Source of the DNA: Catenulispora pinisilvae
Lineage (GTDB): Bacteria; Actinomycetota; Actinomycetes; Streptomycetales; Catenulisporaceae
Direction: 5' to 3'
DNA: 44,908 bases
NCBI RefSeq assembly: GCF_015356865.1
Contig: NZ_JAAFZA010000068.1
Span: 1 to 44,908 of the forward strand
The notes under the pieces are model-generated. The model was not told the origin of the DNA. It was given only the letters and a program-made list of their open reading frames with translations, and did no database searches. Shown here one piece after another: positions 22,880-31,383 of this stretch. The translations under genes and the position numbers were made by a program. The stretch's first letter is position 1, and each line of letters starts with the position of its first letter.

Positions 22880-23803
22880 ATGAGTACCCTGACCCACGAC
22901 GAGACGGCCCCGGCGCACGATCATCTGCGCACGTTGGAGGCCGAGGCGGTGCACATCATCCGCGAGGTGGCGGCCGAGTTCGAGCGGCCGGTGCTGTTGT
23001 TCTCCGGCGGCAAGGACTCGATCGTCATGCTGCACCTGGCGTTGAAGGCGTTCGCGCCGGCGCCGGTGCCGTTCGGTCTGCTGCACGTGGACACCGGGCA
23101 CAACTTCCCGGAGGTGCTGGCGATGCGCGACCGCACCGTCGCCGAGCACGGGCTCCAGTTGTCCGTGGCGCATGTGCAGGACTACATCGACGACGGCCGG
23201 CTGACCGAGCGCCCGGACGGGACGCGTAATCCGTTGCAGACGGTGCCGTTGGTGGACGCGATCCAATCGCACAAATTCGACGCCGTCTTCGGCGGCGGAC
23301 GCCGTGACGAGGAGAAGGCCCGCGCGAAAGAGCGGGTCTTCTCGCTGCGGGACGACTTCGGGCAGTGGGACCCCAAGCGGCAGCGTCCGGAGCTGTGGCG
23401 GCTGTACAACGGCCGGCACCGGCCCGGTGAGCACGTGCGGGTGTTCCCGTTGTCCAACTGGACCGAGCTGGACGTGTGGCAGTACATCGCCGAGCAGGAC
23501 ATCGTGCTGCCGGAGATCTACTACGCGCACGAGCGGCAGGTGTTCGCCCGAGGCGGCATGTGGCTGTCCCCGGGCGAGTGGGGCGGGCCGCGCGAAGACG
23601 AGCCGGTCCAGACCCGCGTAGTGCGTTACCGGACTGTCGGGGACATGTCGTGCACCGGCGCGGTGGATTCCACCGCCGTCGACGTGGCCGCGGTCATCAC
23701 CGAGATCACTGCTTCCCGGATCACCGAGCGCGGGGCCTCCCGCGCGGACGACCGCCTGTCCGAGGCGGCTATGGAGGACCGTAAGCGAGAAGGGTACTTC
23801 TAG
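22880..23803 (+). CDS. cysD: Sulfate adenylyltransferase subunit 2
   Basis: A 307-residue PP-loop ATP pyrophosphatase-type subunit: LFSGGKDSIVMLHLA around residues 40-54, LLHVDTGHNFPEV, GGGRRDEEKARAKER, and the C-terminal DMSCTGAVDS and EDRKREGYF that are standard in CysD. With CysN it makes APS from sulfate and ATP. ATG 22880 is 1 bp after the cysH stop, and cysN starts 2 bp after its own stop, so the three genes are tightly coupled. Full family length. Confidence 0.95.
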   Translation: MSTLTHDETAPAHDHLRTLEAEAVHIIREVAAEFERPVLLFSGGKDSIVMLHLALKAFAPAPVPFGLLHVDTGHNFPEVLAMRDRTVAEHGLQLSVAHVQDYIDDGRLTERPDGTRNPLQTVPLVDAIQSHKFDAVFGGGRRDEEKARAKERVFSLRDDFGQWDPKRQRPELWRLYNGRHRPGEHVRVFPLSNWTELDVWQYIAEQDIVLPEIYYAHERQVFARGGMWLSPGEWGGPREDEPVQTRVVRYRTVGDMSCTGAVDSTAVDVAAVITEITASRITERGASRADDRLSEAAMEDRKREGYF

Positions 23804-23805
23804 TC

Positions 23806-25155
23806 ATGACTGTGCTTCTGGACGCGCCGACCTCAAAGGACACCCACGTCGCCGGACTGCTGCGGCTGGCCACCGCCGGCAGCGTCGACGACGGCAAGTC
23901 GACCCTGGTGGGCCGGCTGCTCTTCGACACCAAGTCGGTGCTGGCCGACCAGTACGAGGCGGTGGAGCGCACCTCGCGCAACCGCGGGCTGGAACAGGCG
24001 GACCTGGCGCTGCTGACCGACGGACTGCGCTCCGAGCGGGAGCAGGGCATCACCATCGACGTCGCCTACCGCTACTTCGCCACGCCCAAGCGCCGGTTCA
24101 TCCTGGCCGACACGCCCGGGCACGTGCAGTACACCCGCAACATGGTCACCGGCGCCTCGACCGCCGAGCTGGCGGTGATCCTGGTCGACGCCCGCAAGGG
24201 CCTGGCCGAGCAGACCCGCCGCCACACCGCGGTCTCGGCCCTGCTGCGAGTGCCGCGGGTGCTGCTGGCGGTGAACAAGATGGACCTGGTCGACTTCGAC
24301 AAGGACCGGTTCGCCGAGATCGAGGCCGACTTCGCCGCCTACGCCACCGCGCTCGGGATCGAGCACCACGCGGCGCTTCCGGTATCGGCGCTGCGCGGGG
24401 ACAACGTCGTGGAGCCCTCGGCGGATCTGGCCTGGTTCGAGGGCCCGACGCTGCTGGAGTTCCTGGAGAACGTTCCGGTCCAGACCGAGCGGCGCCCGGC
24501 CGGCCGGTTCCCGGTGCAGTACGTGATCCGGCACCAGAGCGCGGACTACCGCGGCTACGCCGGCACCGTCGCCTCCGGGCACCTGGAGGTCGGCGACCCG
24601 GTCGTGGTGCTGCCCTCGGGCCAGCGCTCGACGATCGCCGCCATAGACCTGCTGGGCCGCGCGGTCGAGCGGGCCACCGCCGGGCAGGCCGCCACCGTGC
24701 TGCTGACCGACGAGCTGGACGTCTCCCGCGGCGACCTGATCGCCCCGGCCGAGGCCGCCCCGGCCGCGGTGCGGGACGTGGTGGCGACCGTCTGCCACCT
24801 GTCGGAGAAGCCGCTGGCCGTCGGCGACCGGGTGCTGCTGAAGCACACCACGCGCACGGTCAAGGCGATCGTGAAGGAGATCTCCGCCAAACTGGACATC
24901 ACCGACCCGCTGGCCGCCGCGGCCGCCGCCGGCCCGGCCGAGACCGACGAGTTCGACTGGGACCACGACGCCCCGGCCCCGCACACCCTGCACGCCAACG
25001 AGATCGGCCGGGTGGTCCTGCGCACCGCCTCGCCGATCCTGCTGGAGCCCTACGCCACCGACCGCGAGACCGGCTCGTTCCTGCTGATCGACCCGGCCAG
25101 CGGCGACACCCTCACCGCCGGCATGTCCGGGGACCCGCTGGGGGTCTTCTCGTGA
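23806..25155 (+). CDS. cysN: Sulfate adenylyltransferase subunit 1 (GTPase)
   Basis: A 449-residue translation-factor-like GTPase that drives the CysD reaction. G1 is GSVDDGKST (residues 25-33), G3 DTPGH (102-106), G4 NKMD (157-160), followed by beta-barrel domains II and III. It ends at GDPLGVFS with no fused APS kinase domain, in contrast to CysNC proteins. Start ATG 23806, two bases after cysD. It forms the CysDN complex in the cytoplasm. Confidence 0.95.
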   Translation: MTVLLDAPTSKDTHVAGLLRLATAGSVDDGKSTLVGRLLFDTKSVLADQYEAVERTSRNRGLEQADLALLTDGLRSEREQGITIDVAYRYFATPKRRFILADTPGHVQYTRNMVTGASTAELAVILVDARKGLAEQTRRHTAVSALLRVPRVLLAVNKMDLVDFDKDRFAEIEADFAAYATALGIEHHAALPVSALRGDNVVEPSADLAWFEGPTLLEFLENVPVQTERRPAGRFPVQYVIRHQSADYRGYAGTVASGHLEVGDPVVVLPSGQRSTIAAIDLLGRAVERATAGQAATVLLTDELDVSRGDLIAPAEAAPAAVRDVVATVCHLSEKPLAVGDRVLLKHTTRTVKAIVKEISAKLDITDPLAAAAAAGPAETDEFDWDHDAPAPHTLHANEIGRVVLRTASPILLEPYATDRETGSFLLIDPASGDTLTAGMSGDPLGVFS

Positions 25156-25198
25156 TCGAGCGCGCGCTGTTCTCCCACAACTTCACCGGAGACGTCCG

Positions 25199-26386
25199 AT
25201 GTCGGGCCGCGGTGCCTCACCGCTGCTCGCTGTTCCGACATCGAAGATTCCTGTAGTCCCCCTGGAGCGTGCGTTGATACGAAGGGCGTTCTCTGCCGTC
25301 GCCGCCACCGTCGCGGCCGGCTGGCTGATCGTGTCGGTGGTGATCGTGATCGCCGCGTACGTCTCCACCACGGACCACAGCTCCGGGTCGGTCACTACTT
25401 CCGCCGCCGCGGGCACCACGTCCACGGCCGCCGGCGAGCTGCGGCTGGGCTACTTCGCGAACGTCACGCACGCCACCGCCGTGGTCGGGGTCGCCCACGG
25501 CGACTTCGCCAAGGCGCTGGGCACCACCAAGCTCACCACCCAGATCTACAACGCCGGCCCGGCCGAGATGACCGCGCTGCTCGGCGGCCAGCTGGACGCC
25601 GCCTACGTCGGACCGTCCTCGGCCCTGTCCGCCTACGCCCAATCGCACGGCCAGGCGCTGCGGATCGTCGCGGGCGCCACCAGCGGCGGCGCGGAGTTGG
25701 TGGTGCGACCCGGGATCACCTCGGTCGCGGACCTCAAGGGCAAGACCCTGGCCACCCCGCAAAAGGGCAACACCCAGGACGTCGCCCTGCGCGCCTGGCT
25801 CAAGCAGAACGGCCTCACCGCCAACCCCGACGGGACCGGCGACGTCTCGGTGAACCCGCAGGACAACGCGGCCACCCTGGACCAGTTCAAGGCCGGACAC
25901 ATCGACGGCGCCTGGCTGCCCGAACCGTGGGCCTCCCGGATGGTGGCCGAGGCCGGGGCGAAGGTGCTGGTCGACGAGCGCAGCCTGTGGCCCGGCGGGC
26001 AGTTCGCGACCACCAACCTGGTGGTCTCCACGGACTTCCTGGCCGCGCACCCGGACACCGTCAAGGCCCTGATCGACGGCCAGATCGCCGCCAACTCCTG
26101 GATCACCGCGAACCCGGCCGCCGCCCAGACCCTGGTCAACGACCAGCTCAAGGCCCTCACCGGCAAGGCCCTCACCGACGCCGAGATCGCCCGGGCGTTC
26201 AGCGAGCAGACGGTGACCGACGACCCGCTGGCCGCCACCCTCCAGACCTCCATGGACCACGCCGTGGCCACCGGCCTGCTCAAGCAGACCGATCTGCACG
26301 GCATCTTCGACCTGACGCTGCTGAACACCGAACTGGCCCGGGACGGCCGGGCCGCGGTGTCCGACGCCGGGCTGTCGAGCAAGTAG
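25199..26386 (+). CDS. ssuA: ABC transporter substrate-binding protein, sulfonate/taurine type
   Basis: A 395-residue NitT/TauT-family binding protein: LRLGYFANVTHATAVVG, NAGPAEMTALLGGQLDAAYV, and GAWLPEPWASRMV are typical of SsuA/TauA/NrtA relatives. The operon of sulfate-assimilation genes points to an organosulfur ligand. The N terminus has a long hydrophobic segment (about 31-55) after basic residues but no lipobox cysteine, so it is either cleaved by signal peptidase I or kept as a membrane anchor; most Gram-positive binding proteins are lipoproteins. GGAG lies 8 nt before ATG 25199. A Thr/Ser/Ala linker (57-77) separates the anchor from the domain. Confidence 0.85.
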   Translation: MSGRGASPLLAVPTSKIPVVPLERALIRRAFSAVAATVAAGWLIVSVVIVIAAYVSTTDHSSGSVTTSAAAGTTSTAAGELRLGYFANVTHATAVVGVAHGDFAKALGTTKLTTQIYNAGPAEMTALLGGQLDAAYVGPSSALSAYAQSHGQALRIVAGATSGGAELVVRPGITSVADLKGKTLATPQKGNTQDVALRAWLKQNGLTANPDGTGDVSVNPQDNAATLDQFKAGHIDGAWLPEPWASRMVAEAGAKVLVDERSLWPGGQFATTNLVVSTDFLAAHPDTVKALIDGQIAANSWITANPAAAQTLVNDQLKALTGKALTDAEIARAFSEQTVTDDPLAATLQTSMDHAVATGLLKQTDLHGIFDLTLLNTELARDGRAAVSDAGLSSK

Positions 26387-26408
26387 CGAAAGCGAAGGGG
26401 ATACCGCC

Positions 26409-27209
26409 ATGACCGCCACCGTCGAGACCTCGGCGCCTCCCGGTACCGTCACGTCCGCGACCGGCACCACCCCCGCCGCCGTGCGCCTGTCCGGGGTCGG
26501 CAAGACCTTCCCCGGCGGCGCCCCGGTGCTGGACGGCATCGACCTGACCGTGGCCCCCGGCGAGTTCGTGTGCCTGCTCGGCGCCTCCGGCTGCGGCAAG
26601 TCCACGCTGCTGAACCTGGTCGCCGATCTGGACGCGCCGAGCTCGGGAACCGTCGAGGTGCCCTCCGGCCGGGCCGCCCTGATGTTCCAGGAGTCCGCGC
26701 TGTTCCCCTGGCTGACCGCCGGGGAGAACATCGACCTGGCACTGCGGCTGCGCGGGCTGTCCCGGCGCCGCGACCGGCAGGCCGAGACCGAGCGCCTGCT
26801 GGACCTGGTCCGGCTGCGCGGCGCGTACGACAAGCGGCCGCACCAGCTCTCCGGCGGGATGCGGCAGCGGGTCGCGCTGGCCCGGGCCCTGGCCCAGGAC
26901 ACCCCGGTGCTGCTGATGGACGAGCCCTTCGCCGCCCTGGACGCCATCACCCGGGACGTGCTGCACGAGGAACTGATCCGGCTGTGGGAGGCCACCGGGC
27001 TCGCGGTCCTGTTCGTCACCCACAACGTCCGCGAGGCCGTGCGCCTGGGCCAGCGGGTGGTGCTGCTGTCCTCCCGGCCCGGCCGGGTCGCCCAGCAGTG
27101 GCGCGTGGACATCCCGCAGCCACGCCGCATCGAGGACAAGGCCGTCGCCGACCTGTCGGTGGAGATCACCGACCACCTGCGCAAGGAGATCAGCCGCCAT
27201 GGCCGCTGA
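26409..27209 (+). CDS. ssuB: ABC transporter ATP-binding protein, sulfonate/taurine type
   Basis: A 266-residue ATPase: Walker A GASGCGKST (58-66), Q-loop FQE (93-95), signature LSGGMRQR (147-154), Walker B VLLMDEP (167-173), H-loop in FVTHNVREA. All catalytic motifs are intact. It energises import by the SsuC permease. It lies 22 bp after ssuA and overlaps ssuC by 11 nt, so it is one transcription unit. Nitrate or taurine systems share the family; sulfonate is inferred from context. Confidence 0.9.
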   Translation: MTATVETSAPPGTVTSATGTTPAAVRLSGVGKTFPGGAPVLDGIDLTVAPGEFVCLLGASGCGKSTLLNLVADLDAPSSGTVEVPSGRAALMFQESALFPWLTAGENIDLALRLRGLSRRRDRQAETERLLDLVRLRGAYDKRPHQLSGGMRQRVALARALAQDTPVLLMDEPFAALDAITRDVLHEELIRLWEATGLAVLFVTHNVREAVRLGQRVVLLSSRPGRVAQQWRVDIPQPRRIEDKAVADLSVEITDHLRKEISRHGR

Positions 27210-28101
27210 CACCACCGACACCGCCGCCGGGGCCGCGGGACCCGCCACCGGCGGCGACGCGCTCGCACACATCGAAGCCGGACTTGACGCGCTGGAAACA
27301 TCCACGGAACCGGAGTCCAGCAGACTCAGGCACGTGGCCGCGTCCGTCTTACCCCCGATCGTCGCCGTCGCGCTGATCGTGGCCGTCTGGCAGCTCCTGT
27401 ACGCGGCGAAGATCTGGCCGGACTGGAAGCTGCCGGGGCCCTCGGAGGTCTTCTCCTCGCTCAAGGACACCTTCTCCGGCGGCGACGCCTGGGGAGCCGT
27501 CGGCCACAGCATCGGCCACGGCGCCGTCGGCTTCGGCGCCTCGGTCGCCCTCGGCACCCCGCTGGGCATCCTGGTCGGGCGCTACAAGGCCGTCCGCTCA
27601 GGCCTCGGCCCGATCCTGTCCGGGCTCCAATCCCTGCCCTCGGTCGCCTGGGTCCCGCCGGCGCTGATGTTCTTCGGCCCCACCCCGGCCATGCTCTACA
27701 CCGTGGTCCTGCTCGGCGCGGTGCCCTCGATCGCCGTCGGCGTCATGTCCGGCCTGGACCAGGTACCGCCGATCTATCTTCGGGTCGGCCACAACATCGG
27801 CGCCCGCGGTCTGGCCTCCGTCCGCCACGTCCTGCTCCCGGCCGCGCTGCCCGGCTACCTCGCCGGTCTGCGGCAGGGCTGGGCCTTCGCCTGGCGCTCG
27901 CTGCTGGCCTCGGAGATCATCGTCCAGTCCGCGAGCCTCGGACACTCCCTGGGCTTCCTGCTGAAAAACTCCCAGGACGCCAACGACATGTCCGGCGCGT
28001 TCGCCGCGATCGTGCTCATCCTGGCCGTCGGCGTGGCGGTCAACCAGCTGCTCTTCGCGCCCCTGGAACGGCGCGTGCTCAAAGCGAGGGGGTTGGCGTG
28101 A
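27199..28101 (+). CDS. ssuC: ABC transporter permease, sulfonate/taurine type
   Basis: A 300-residue permease with about six membrane helices after an N-terminal hydrophilic part of 55 residues. The coupling (EAA) region reads NIGARGLASVRHVLLPAALPGYLAGLRQGWAFAW, seen here as separated motifs GARG and LPAALPGYLAGL. ATG 27199 lies inside the end of ssuB. Its stop overlaps the GTG of the chelatase gene. Partner of SsuAB. Confidence 0.9.
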   Translation: MAADTTDTAAGAAGPATGGDALAHIEAGLDALETSTEPESSRLRHVAASVLPPIVAVALIVAVWQLLYAAKIWPDWKLPGPSEVFSSLKDTFSGGDAWGAVGHSIGHGAVGFGASVALGTPLGILVGRYKAVRSGLGPILSGLQSLPSVAWVPPALMFFGPTPAMLYTVVLLGAVPSIAVGVMSGLDQVPPIYLRVGHNIGARGLASVRHVLLPAALPGYLAGLRQGWAFAWRSLLASEIIVQSASLGHSLGFLLKNSQDANDMSGAFAAIVLILAVGVAVNQLLFAPLERRVLKARGLA

Positions 28102-28859
28102 AGCAGGCAGAGGCGATGCTGGCGGTCGCCCACGGAAGCCGCGACCCGCGGCACCGCGAAGTCATCACAGCACTCGTGGAAACGGTTCGTGCGCAACGGC
28201 CGGAGCTCCGGGTGGAGACCGCGTTCCTCGATCACTGCGGCCCCACCACGACGCGGGCCCTTCAGGGACTGGTCCGGGACGGGTATCAGAACGTGCGGGT
28301 AGTGCCGCTGCTCCTGAACACCGCCTACCACGTGCGGCAGGACATCCCGGCCGCGGTGTTGGCGGCGCACGAGTCGCTGCCCCGGCGCTGGCGGTCCGGG
28401 GTGACGACGCCGGTGCTGGCCGAGCCGCTGGGCCCGCACCCGCTGCTGATGGCCGGACTGGAGCGGCGGCTGCGCGAGGCCGGAGTGTGGCCCGGGGACG
28501 AGGAGGCCTCCGTGGTGCTGGCCTGGGCCGGATCCTCGGACCGGGTGGCCGCCGCGGCCGTGGACGAGCTGGCCGAGGGCTGGCAGCGCAGCGGCTGGGA
28601 GCGCGTGGTGCCGGTACCGGCGGTCGGCGACCAGGCCGGGGCGGCCGTGCGCGCGCTGCGGAGCCGCGGTGCGCGCCGGGTCGTGGTGGCGCCGTACTTC
28701 CTGGCGCCGGGATTCCTCGCCGACCGGATCCGCGGCTCGGCACTGCGGGCCGGGGCGGACGCGGTGGCCGACGAGCTCGGGAACGCGCCGGAGGTGGCCT
28801 CGGCGGTACTGGCCCGGTTCGACGGGGCGCGGACCCGCTGCCTGGCGCACGTGGCGTGA
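28098..28859 (+). CDS. sirB: Sirohydrochlorin chelatase (CbiX/SirB family)
   Basis: A 253-residue two-domain chelatase. The metal-binding histidines are His12 (AVAHGSRDP) and His78 (LLNTAYHVRQDIP), the usual pair in CbiX/SirB. It would insert Fe2+ (or Co2+) into sirohydrochlorin; in this operon ferrochelation to siroheme for SirA is the natural role. GTG 28098 overlaps the ssuC TGA. The second half, VVVAPYFLAPGFLADRI, repeats the fold without the first-domain histidine pair. It is the last gene of the operon and is followed by a hairpin. Confidence 0.88.
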   Translation: MKQAEAMLAVAHGSRDPRHREVITALVETVRAQRPELRVETAFLDHCGPTTTRALQGLVRDGYQNVRVVPLLLNTAYHVRQDIPAAVLAAHESLPRRWRSGVTTPVLAEPLGPHPLLMAGLERRLREAGVWPGDEEASVVLAWAGSSDRVAAAAVDELAEGWQRSGWERVVPVPAVGDQAGAAVRALRSRGARRVVVAPYFLAPGFLADRIRGSALRAGADAVADELGNAPEVASAVLARFDGARTRCLAHVA

Positions 28860-28860
28860 G

Positions 28861-28880
28861 CTGAACTGAACTGAACTGAG
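28861..28880 (+). repeat. CTGAA pentanucleotide repeat
   Basis: Three CTGAA units and one CTGAG directly after the chelatase stop codon, followed by further GTGAGCTGAG. A slippage-type repeat in non-coding DNA. Confidence 0.6.
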
Positions 28881-28888
28881 TGAGCTGA

Positions 28889-28930
28889 GCCGCGCCTTTC
28901 CGGCATCCGGACCGGCGGAATCAGCGCGGC
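28889..28930 (+). terminator. Compound hairpin closing the sulfur operon
   Basis: Outer stem GCCGCGC / GCGCGGC (7 bp) and inner stem TTCCG / CGGAA with CCGG..CCGG inside. No T-run follows. Position at the end of the operon supports a terminator. Confidence 0.5.
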
Positions 28931-28982
28931 CGGAGCGGGGTTGCAAGCTGCGAACCCTGGCAACCTTTGAAAGGATCCGTGT

Positions 28983-29960
28983 ATGCGCGCGATCGTCGTC
29001 GGCCAGACCGGCGGGCCCGAGGTCCTCCAGCTCTCAGACGTCAACGACCCGGAACCGGGGCCCGGTGAGCTCCTGGTGAAGGTCGGCGCCGCCGGCGTGA
29101 ACTTCGCCGAGATCTACGCGCGCATCGGCCTGTATCCGAGCGATACGCCGTTCACCCCGGGTGCCGAGGTCGCAGGGCACGTGCTGGCCGTCGGTGATGG
29201 GGTCACAGATTTCAAGCCCGGGGACCGGGTGGCGACCGCGGACGCCCGCGGCAGCTACGCCGAACAGGTGATCGTGCCGGCCGACCGGGCAGTGCCGGTG
29301 CCGGACGGCGTGGACATCGAGACCGCCGCCGCCGTACTGCTGCAGGGCATGACCGCGCACTACCTGACGCAGAGCACGTACCCGGTCAAGGCCGGCGAGA
29401 CCGCGCTGGTGCACGCCGCGGCCGGCGGCATGGGCCTGCTGCTGACCCAGATGGTTCGGGCGGCCGGCGCCAAGGTGATCGGCACCGTCTCCAGCGCCGA
29501 GAAAGCCAAGCTGGCCGCCGAGGCCGGCGCCGACGAGGTGATCCGCTACGACCAGCTGTCCGGCGAGGAGCTGGCGGCCGAGGTGCGCAGCCGCAACGGC
29601 GGGCAGGGCGTGCACGTGGCCTACGACGGCGTGGGCAAGGACACATTCGACGCCTCGCTGGCCTCGCTGCGGGTGCGCGGCATGCTGGTCAGCTACGGCA
29701 ACGCCTCCGGCCCGGTCCCGCCGGTCGCCCCGCTGCGGCTGATGCGGGCCGGCTCACTGTTCCTGACCCGCCCGACGCTCGGCAGCTACATCGCCGCCCG
29801 GCAGGAGCTGGAGTGGCGCGCCGGGGACCTGTTCCGCTGGCTCCAGGACGGGACGCTGTCCGTGCGGATCGGCGCCACGTACCCGCTCGGCCAGGCCGCT
29901 CAGGCGCAGACCGACATGGAATCGCGCAAGACGACCGGCAAGCTGCTGCTGGTCCCGTAA
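28983..29960 (+). CDS. Quinone oxidoreductase-like zinc-independent MDR dehydrogenase
   Basis: A 325-residue medium-chain dehydrogenase/reductase of the QOR type: MRAIVVGQTGGPEVL, GVNFAEIYARIGLY, TPGAEVAGHV, the NADPH-binding HAAAGGMGLLLTQMVRAAG, and the C-terminal TTGKLLLVP. No structural-zinc cysteine cluster or catalytic-zinc residues are seen, as expected for QOR. It probably reduces quinones or enones with NADPH. AAAGGA lies 8 nt before ATG 28983. It has its own unit between two hairpins. Confidence 0.88.
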   Translation: MRAIVVGQTGGPEVLQLSDVNDPEPGPGELLVKVGAAGVNFAEIYARIGLYPSDTPFTPGAEVAGHVLAVGDGVTDFKPGDRVATADARGSYAEQVIVPADRAVPVPDGVDIETAAAVLLQGMTAHYLTQSTYPVKAGETALVHAAAGGMGLLLTQMVRAAGAKVIGTVSSAEKAKLAAEAGADEVIRYDQLSGEELAAEVRSRNGGQGVHVAYDGVGKDTFDASLASLRVRGMLVSYGNASGPVPPVAPLRLMRAGSLFLTRPTLGSYIAARQELEWRAGDLFRWLQDGTLSVRIGATYPLGQAAQAQTDMESRKTTGKLLLVP

Positions 29961-29982
29961 GCGCACATCGCGTCAGCCGAAG

Positions 29983-30023
29983 ACGGTCCCGGTCCGAACT
30001 CGCGGAGTTCGGACCGGGACCGT
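29983..30023. terminator. Strong bidirectional terminator hairpin
   Basis: A perfect 19-bp stem (29983-30001 with 30005-30023) and a 3-nt GCG loop between two convergent genes. It is the longest perfect hairpin I found in the window. Confidence 0.85.
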
Positions 30024-30025
30024 TC

Positions 30026-30529
30026 TCAACCCAGCTTCTGATACATCACGTGGATGCCGACGTAGCCGTGCCTGCGGCTCTTGTACGCCTCCGGCACGGT
30101 CCCGATGATCCGCATCCCGATCGACTGCCACAGGTGCACCGCAGGGGCATTGCTCTCCACCACGGCGTTGTACTGCATCCCGCGGTAGCCCTGCTCGCGC
30201 GCCCACTTCAGCGAATGCTCGCCCAATGCCCGGCCGACGCCCCGGCCCGCGGCCTCCGGAGCCACCATGTAGCTCGCGGTGGCCACGTGCGCGCCGGGGC
30301 CGGGCCGGTTCGGGCCCATCTTGGCGCTGCCCAGCACCGCGCCGGCGGCGTCGACGGCGACCACGGTCAGCCCCGGCGGCCGCTCCACCCACATTGCGCG
30401 GCCCTCATCCTCGGTGGGCTCGTAGGGGTAGACGTAGGTCTCCCCCTCGGCGCAGATGGCGCGAAAGAACGGCCAGATGTGCGGCCAGTCCTCGTCGGTG
30501 GCTTCGCGGATCCGCGGCGGTGTCGACAT
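30026..30529 (-). CDS. GNAT family N-acetyltransferase
   Basis: A 167-residue acetyltransferase. Motif A is clear: YMVAPEAAGRGVGRALGEH (the AxGRGxG acetyl-CoA loop), and motif B is MQYNAVVESNAPAVHLWQSIGM. The family resembles phosphinothricin/L-amino-acid acetyltransferase-like proteins with FFRAICAEGETYVYP near the N terminus. The substrate is unknown. Start ATG 30529. It follows the lipoprotein gene on the same strand with a 63-bp gap. Confidence 0.88.
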   Translation of the reverse strand: MSTPPRIREATDEDWPHIWPFFRAICAEGETYVYPYEPTEDEGRAMWVERPPGLTVVAVDAAGAVLGSAKMGPNRPGPGAHVATASYMVAPEAAGRGVGRALGEHSLKWAREQGYRGMQYNAVVESNAPAVHLWQSIGMRIIGTVPEAYKSRRHGYVGIHVMYQKLG

Positions 30530-30592
30530 GCCGCGAAGGATAACGGCCGGTCGGCGGTCTGCGATCAGTGGTCGCCGGTCAGCGGTCGCCGA

Positions 30593-31297
30593 TCAGCTGG
30601 AGGCGGTCTGGTTCACCGCGCCGATGAACGTGCCCGGGTGGGTCGCGGCGGACTGGTCCTCCAAGGCCCAGCTCCACGGCCACGGGACGGTCGTCGGGGT
30701 CTTGGTGTCCGGCGGGATGATGACGGCCGACTTCACCTGGAAGCCGTTGGTGCCGGCGCCCTCGGTGTGCGAGAGCACGTACAGGCTCGCCAGCGCGCTG
30801 GTGCCGGGCGCCAGCGTGAGCTTCGGGACGTCGCCGGACTGGTTCTCCAGCGGCCAGTCGAGACCGGACGTCGAGACCAGGTCGACCTGCGGGTGGCCCT
30901 GTATGGTGCAGCTGCTCTGGCCGGTGTTCTGGAACGAGACCGTCGCCGGGTCGTTGGTCTTGCTCGGGTCCGGGTCGGCGTCGGTGCCGTGGATGATGGT
31001 GACCTTGAGATTCGAGGCCTGGCACGCCGACCCGGAAGCGCTGCCCGGGGCCGGGGCCGAGGACGAGCCCGCGCTCGACGGGACCGCGGTGGACTGCCCG
31101 CCGCCGGACGAGGAGCCCGAGGCGGACCCCGGGGCCGAGGTCACGGTGGACGTCACGGTCACCGGCGCGGCGGCCGACGTGGTCGTCTGCGCCGGCACTC
31201 CCGCCGCGGCCGTGGACTTCGTGTTGCTCGAACAGGCCCCCGCCAGCAAAACGGCGGCGAACACGGCCGCGACAGCGGCCGATCGCTTAGTCCTCAT
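30593..31297 (-). CDS. DUF4232 domain lipoprotein
   Basis: A 234-residue lipoprotein. The signal ends in LLAGACSS, so Cys22 should be lipidated. A Ser/Thr/Gly-rich spacer spans about 24-90. The DUF4232 domain follows (about 92-234): CQASNLKVTI at its start, VSFQNTGQSSCTIQGHPQV, and a closing ALEDQSAATHPGTF. This domain is common in actinobacterial surface proteins and its function is unknown; two cysteines (Cys92 and the one in SCTIQG) probably form a disulfide. GGAG lies about 7 nt upstream of ATG 31297. Confidence 0.85.
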   Translation of the reverse strand: MRTKRSAAVAAVFAAVLLAGACSSNTKSTAAAGVPAQTTTSAAAPVTVTSTVTSAPGSASGSSSGGGQSTAVPSSAGSSSAPAPGSASGSACQASNLKVTIIHGTDADPDPSKTNDPATVSFQNTGQSSCTIQGHPQVDLVSTSGLDWPLENQSGDVPKLTLAPGTSALASLYVLSHTEGAGTNGFQVKSAVIIPPDTKTPTTVPWPWSWALEDQSAATHPGTFIGAVNQTASS

Positions 31298-31383
31298 TGC
31301 TCCACTCCTGACAAGACGATGATCAAATCAACCTGTCAGAGGGCGCCCCTCGATCACAAATCGGTGTTGAGACTGCGTTCGAA

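Noticed and set aside
21435..22883. A 482-residue plus ORF covering the cysH control region
   Set aside because: Different frame from cysH and overlapping it; composition is a shadow and the region is explained by the leader and control block.
25217..27301. A 694-residue minus-strand ORF across ssuA and ssuB
   Set aside because: Low-complexity shadow; no motif, and the plus-strand ABC genes have all catalytic motifs.
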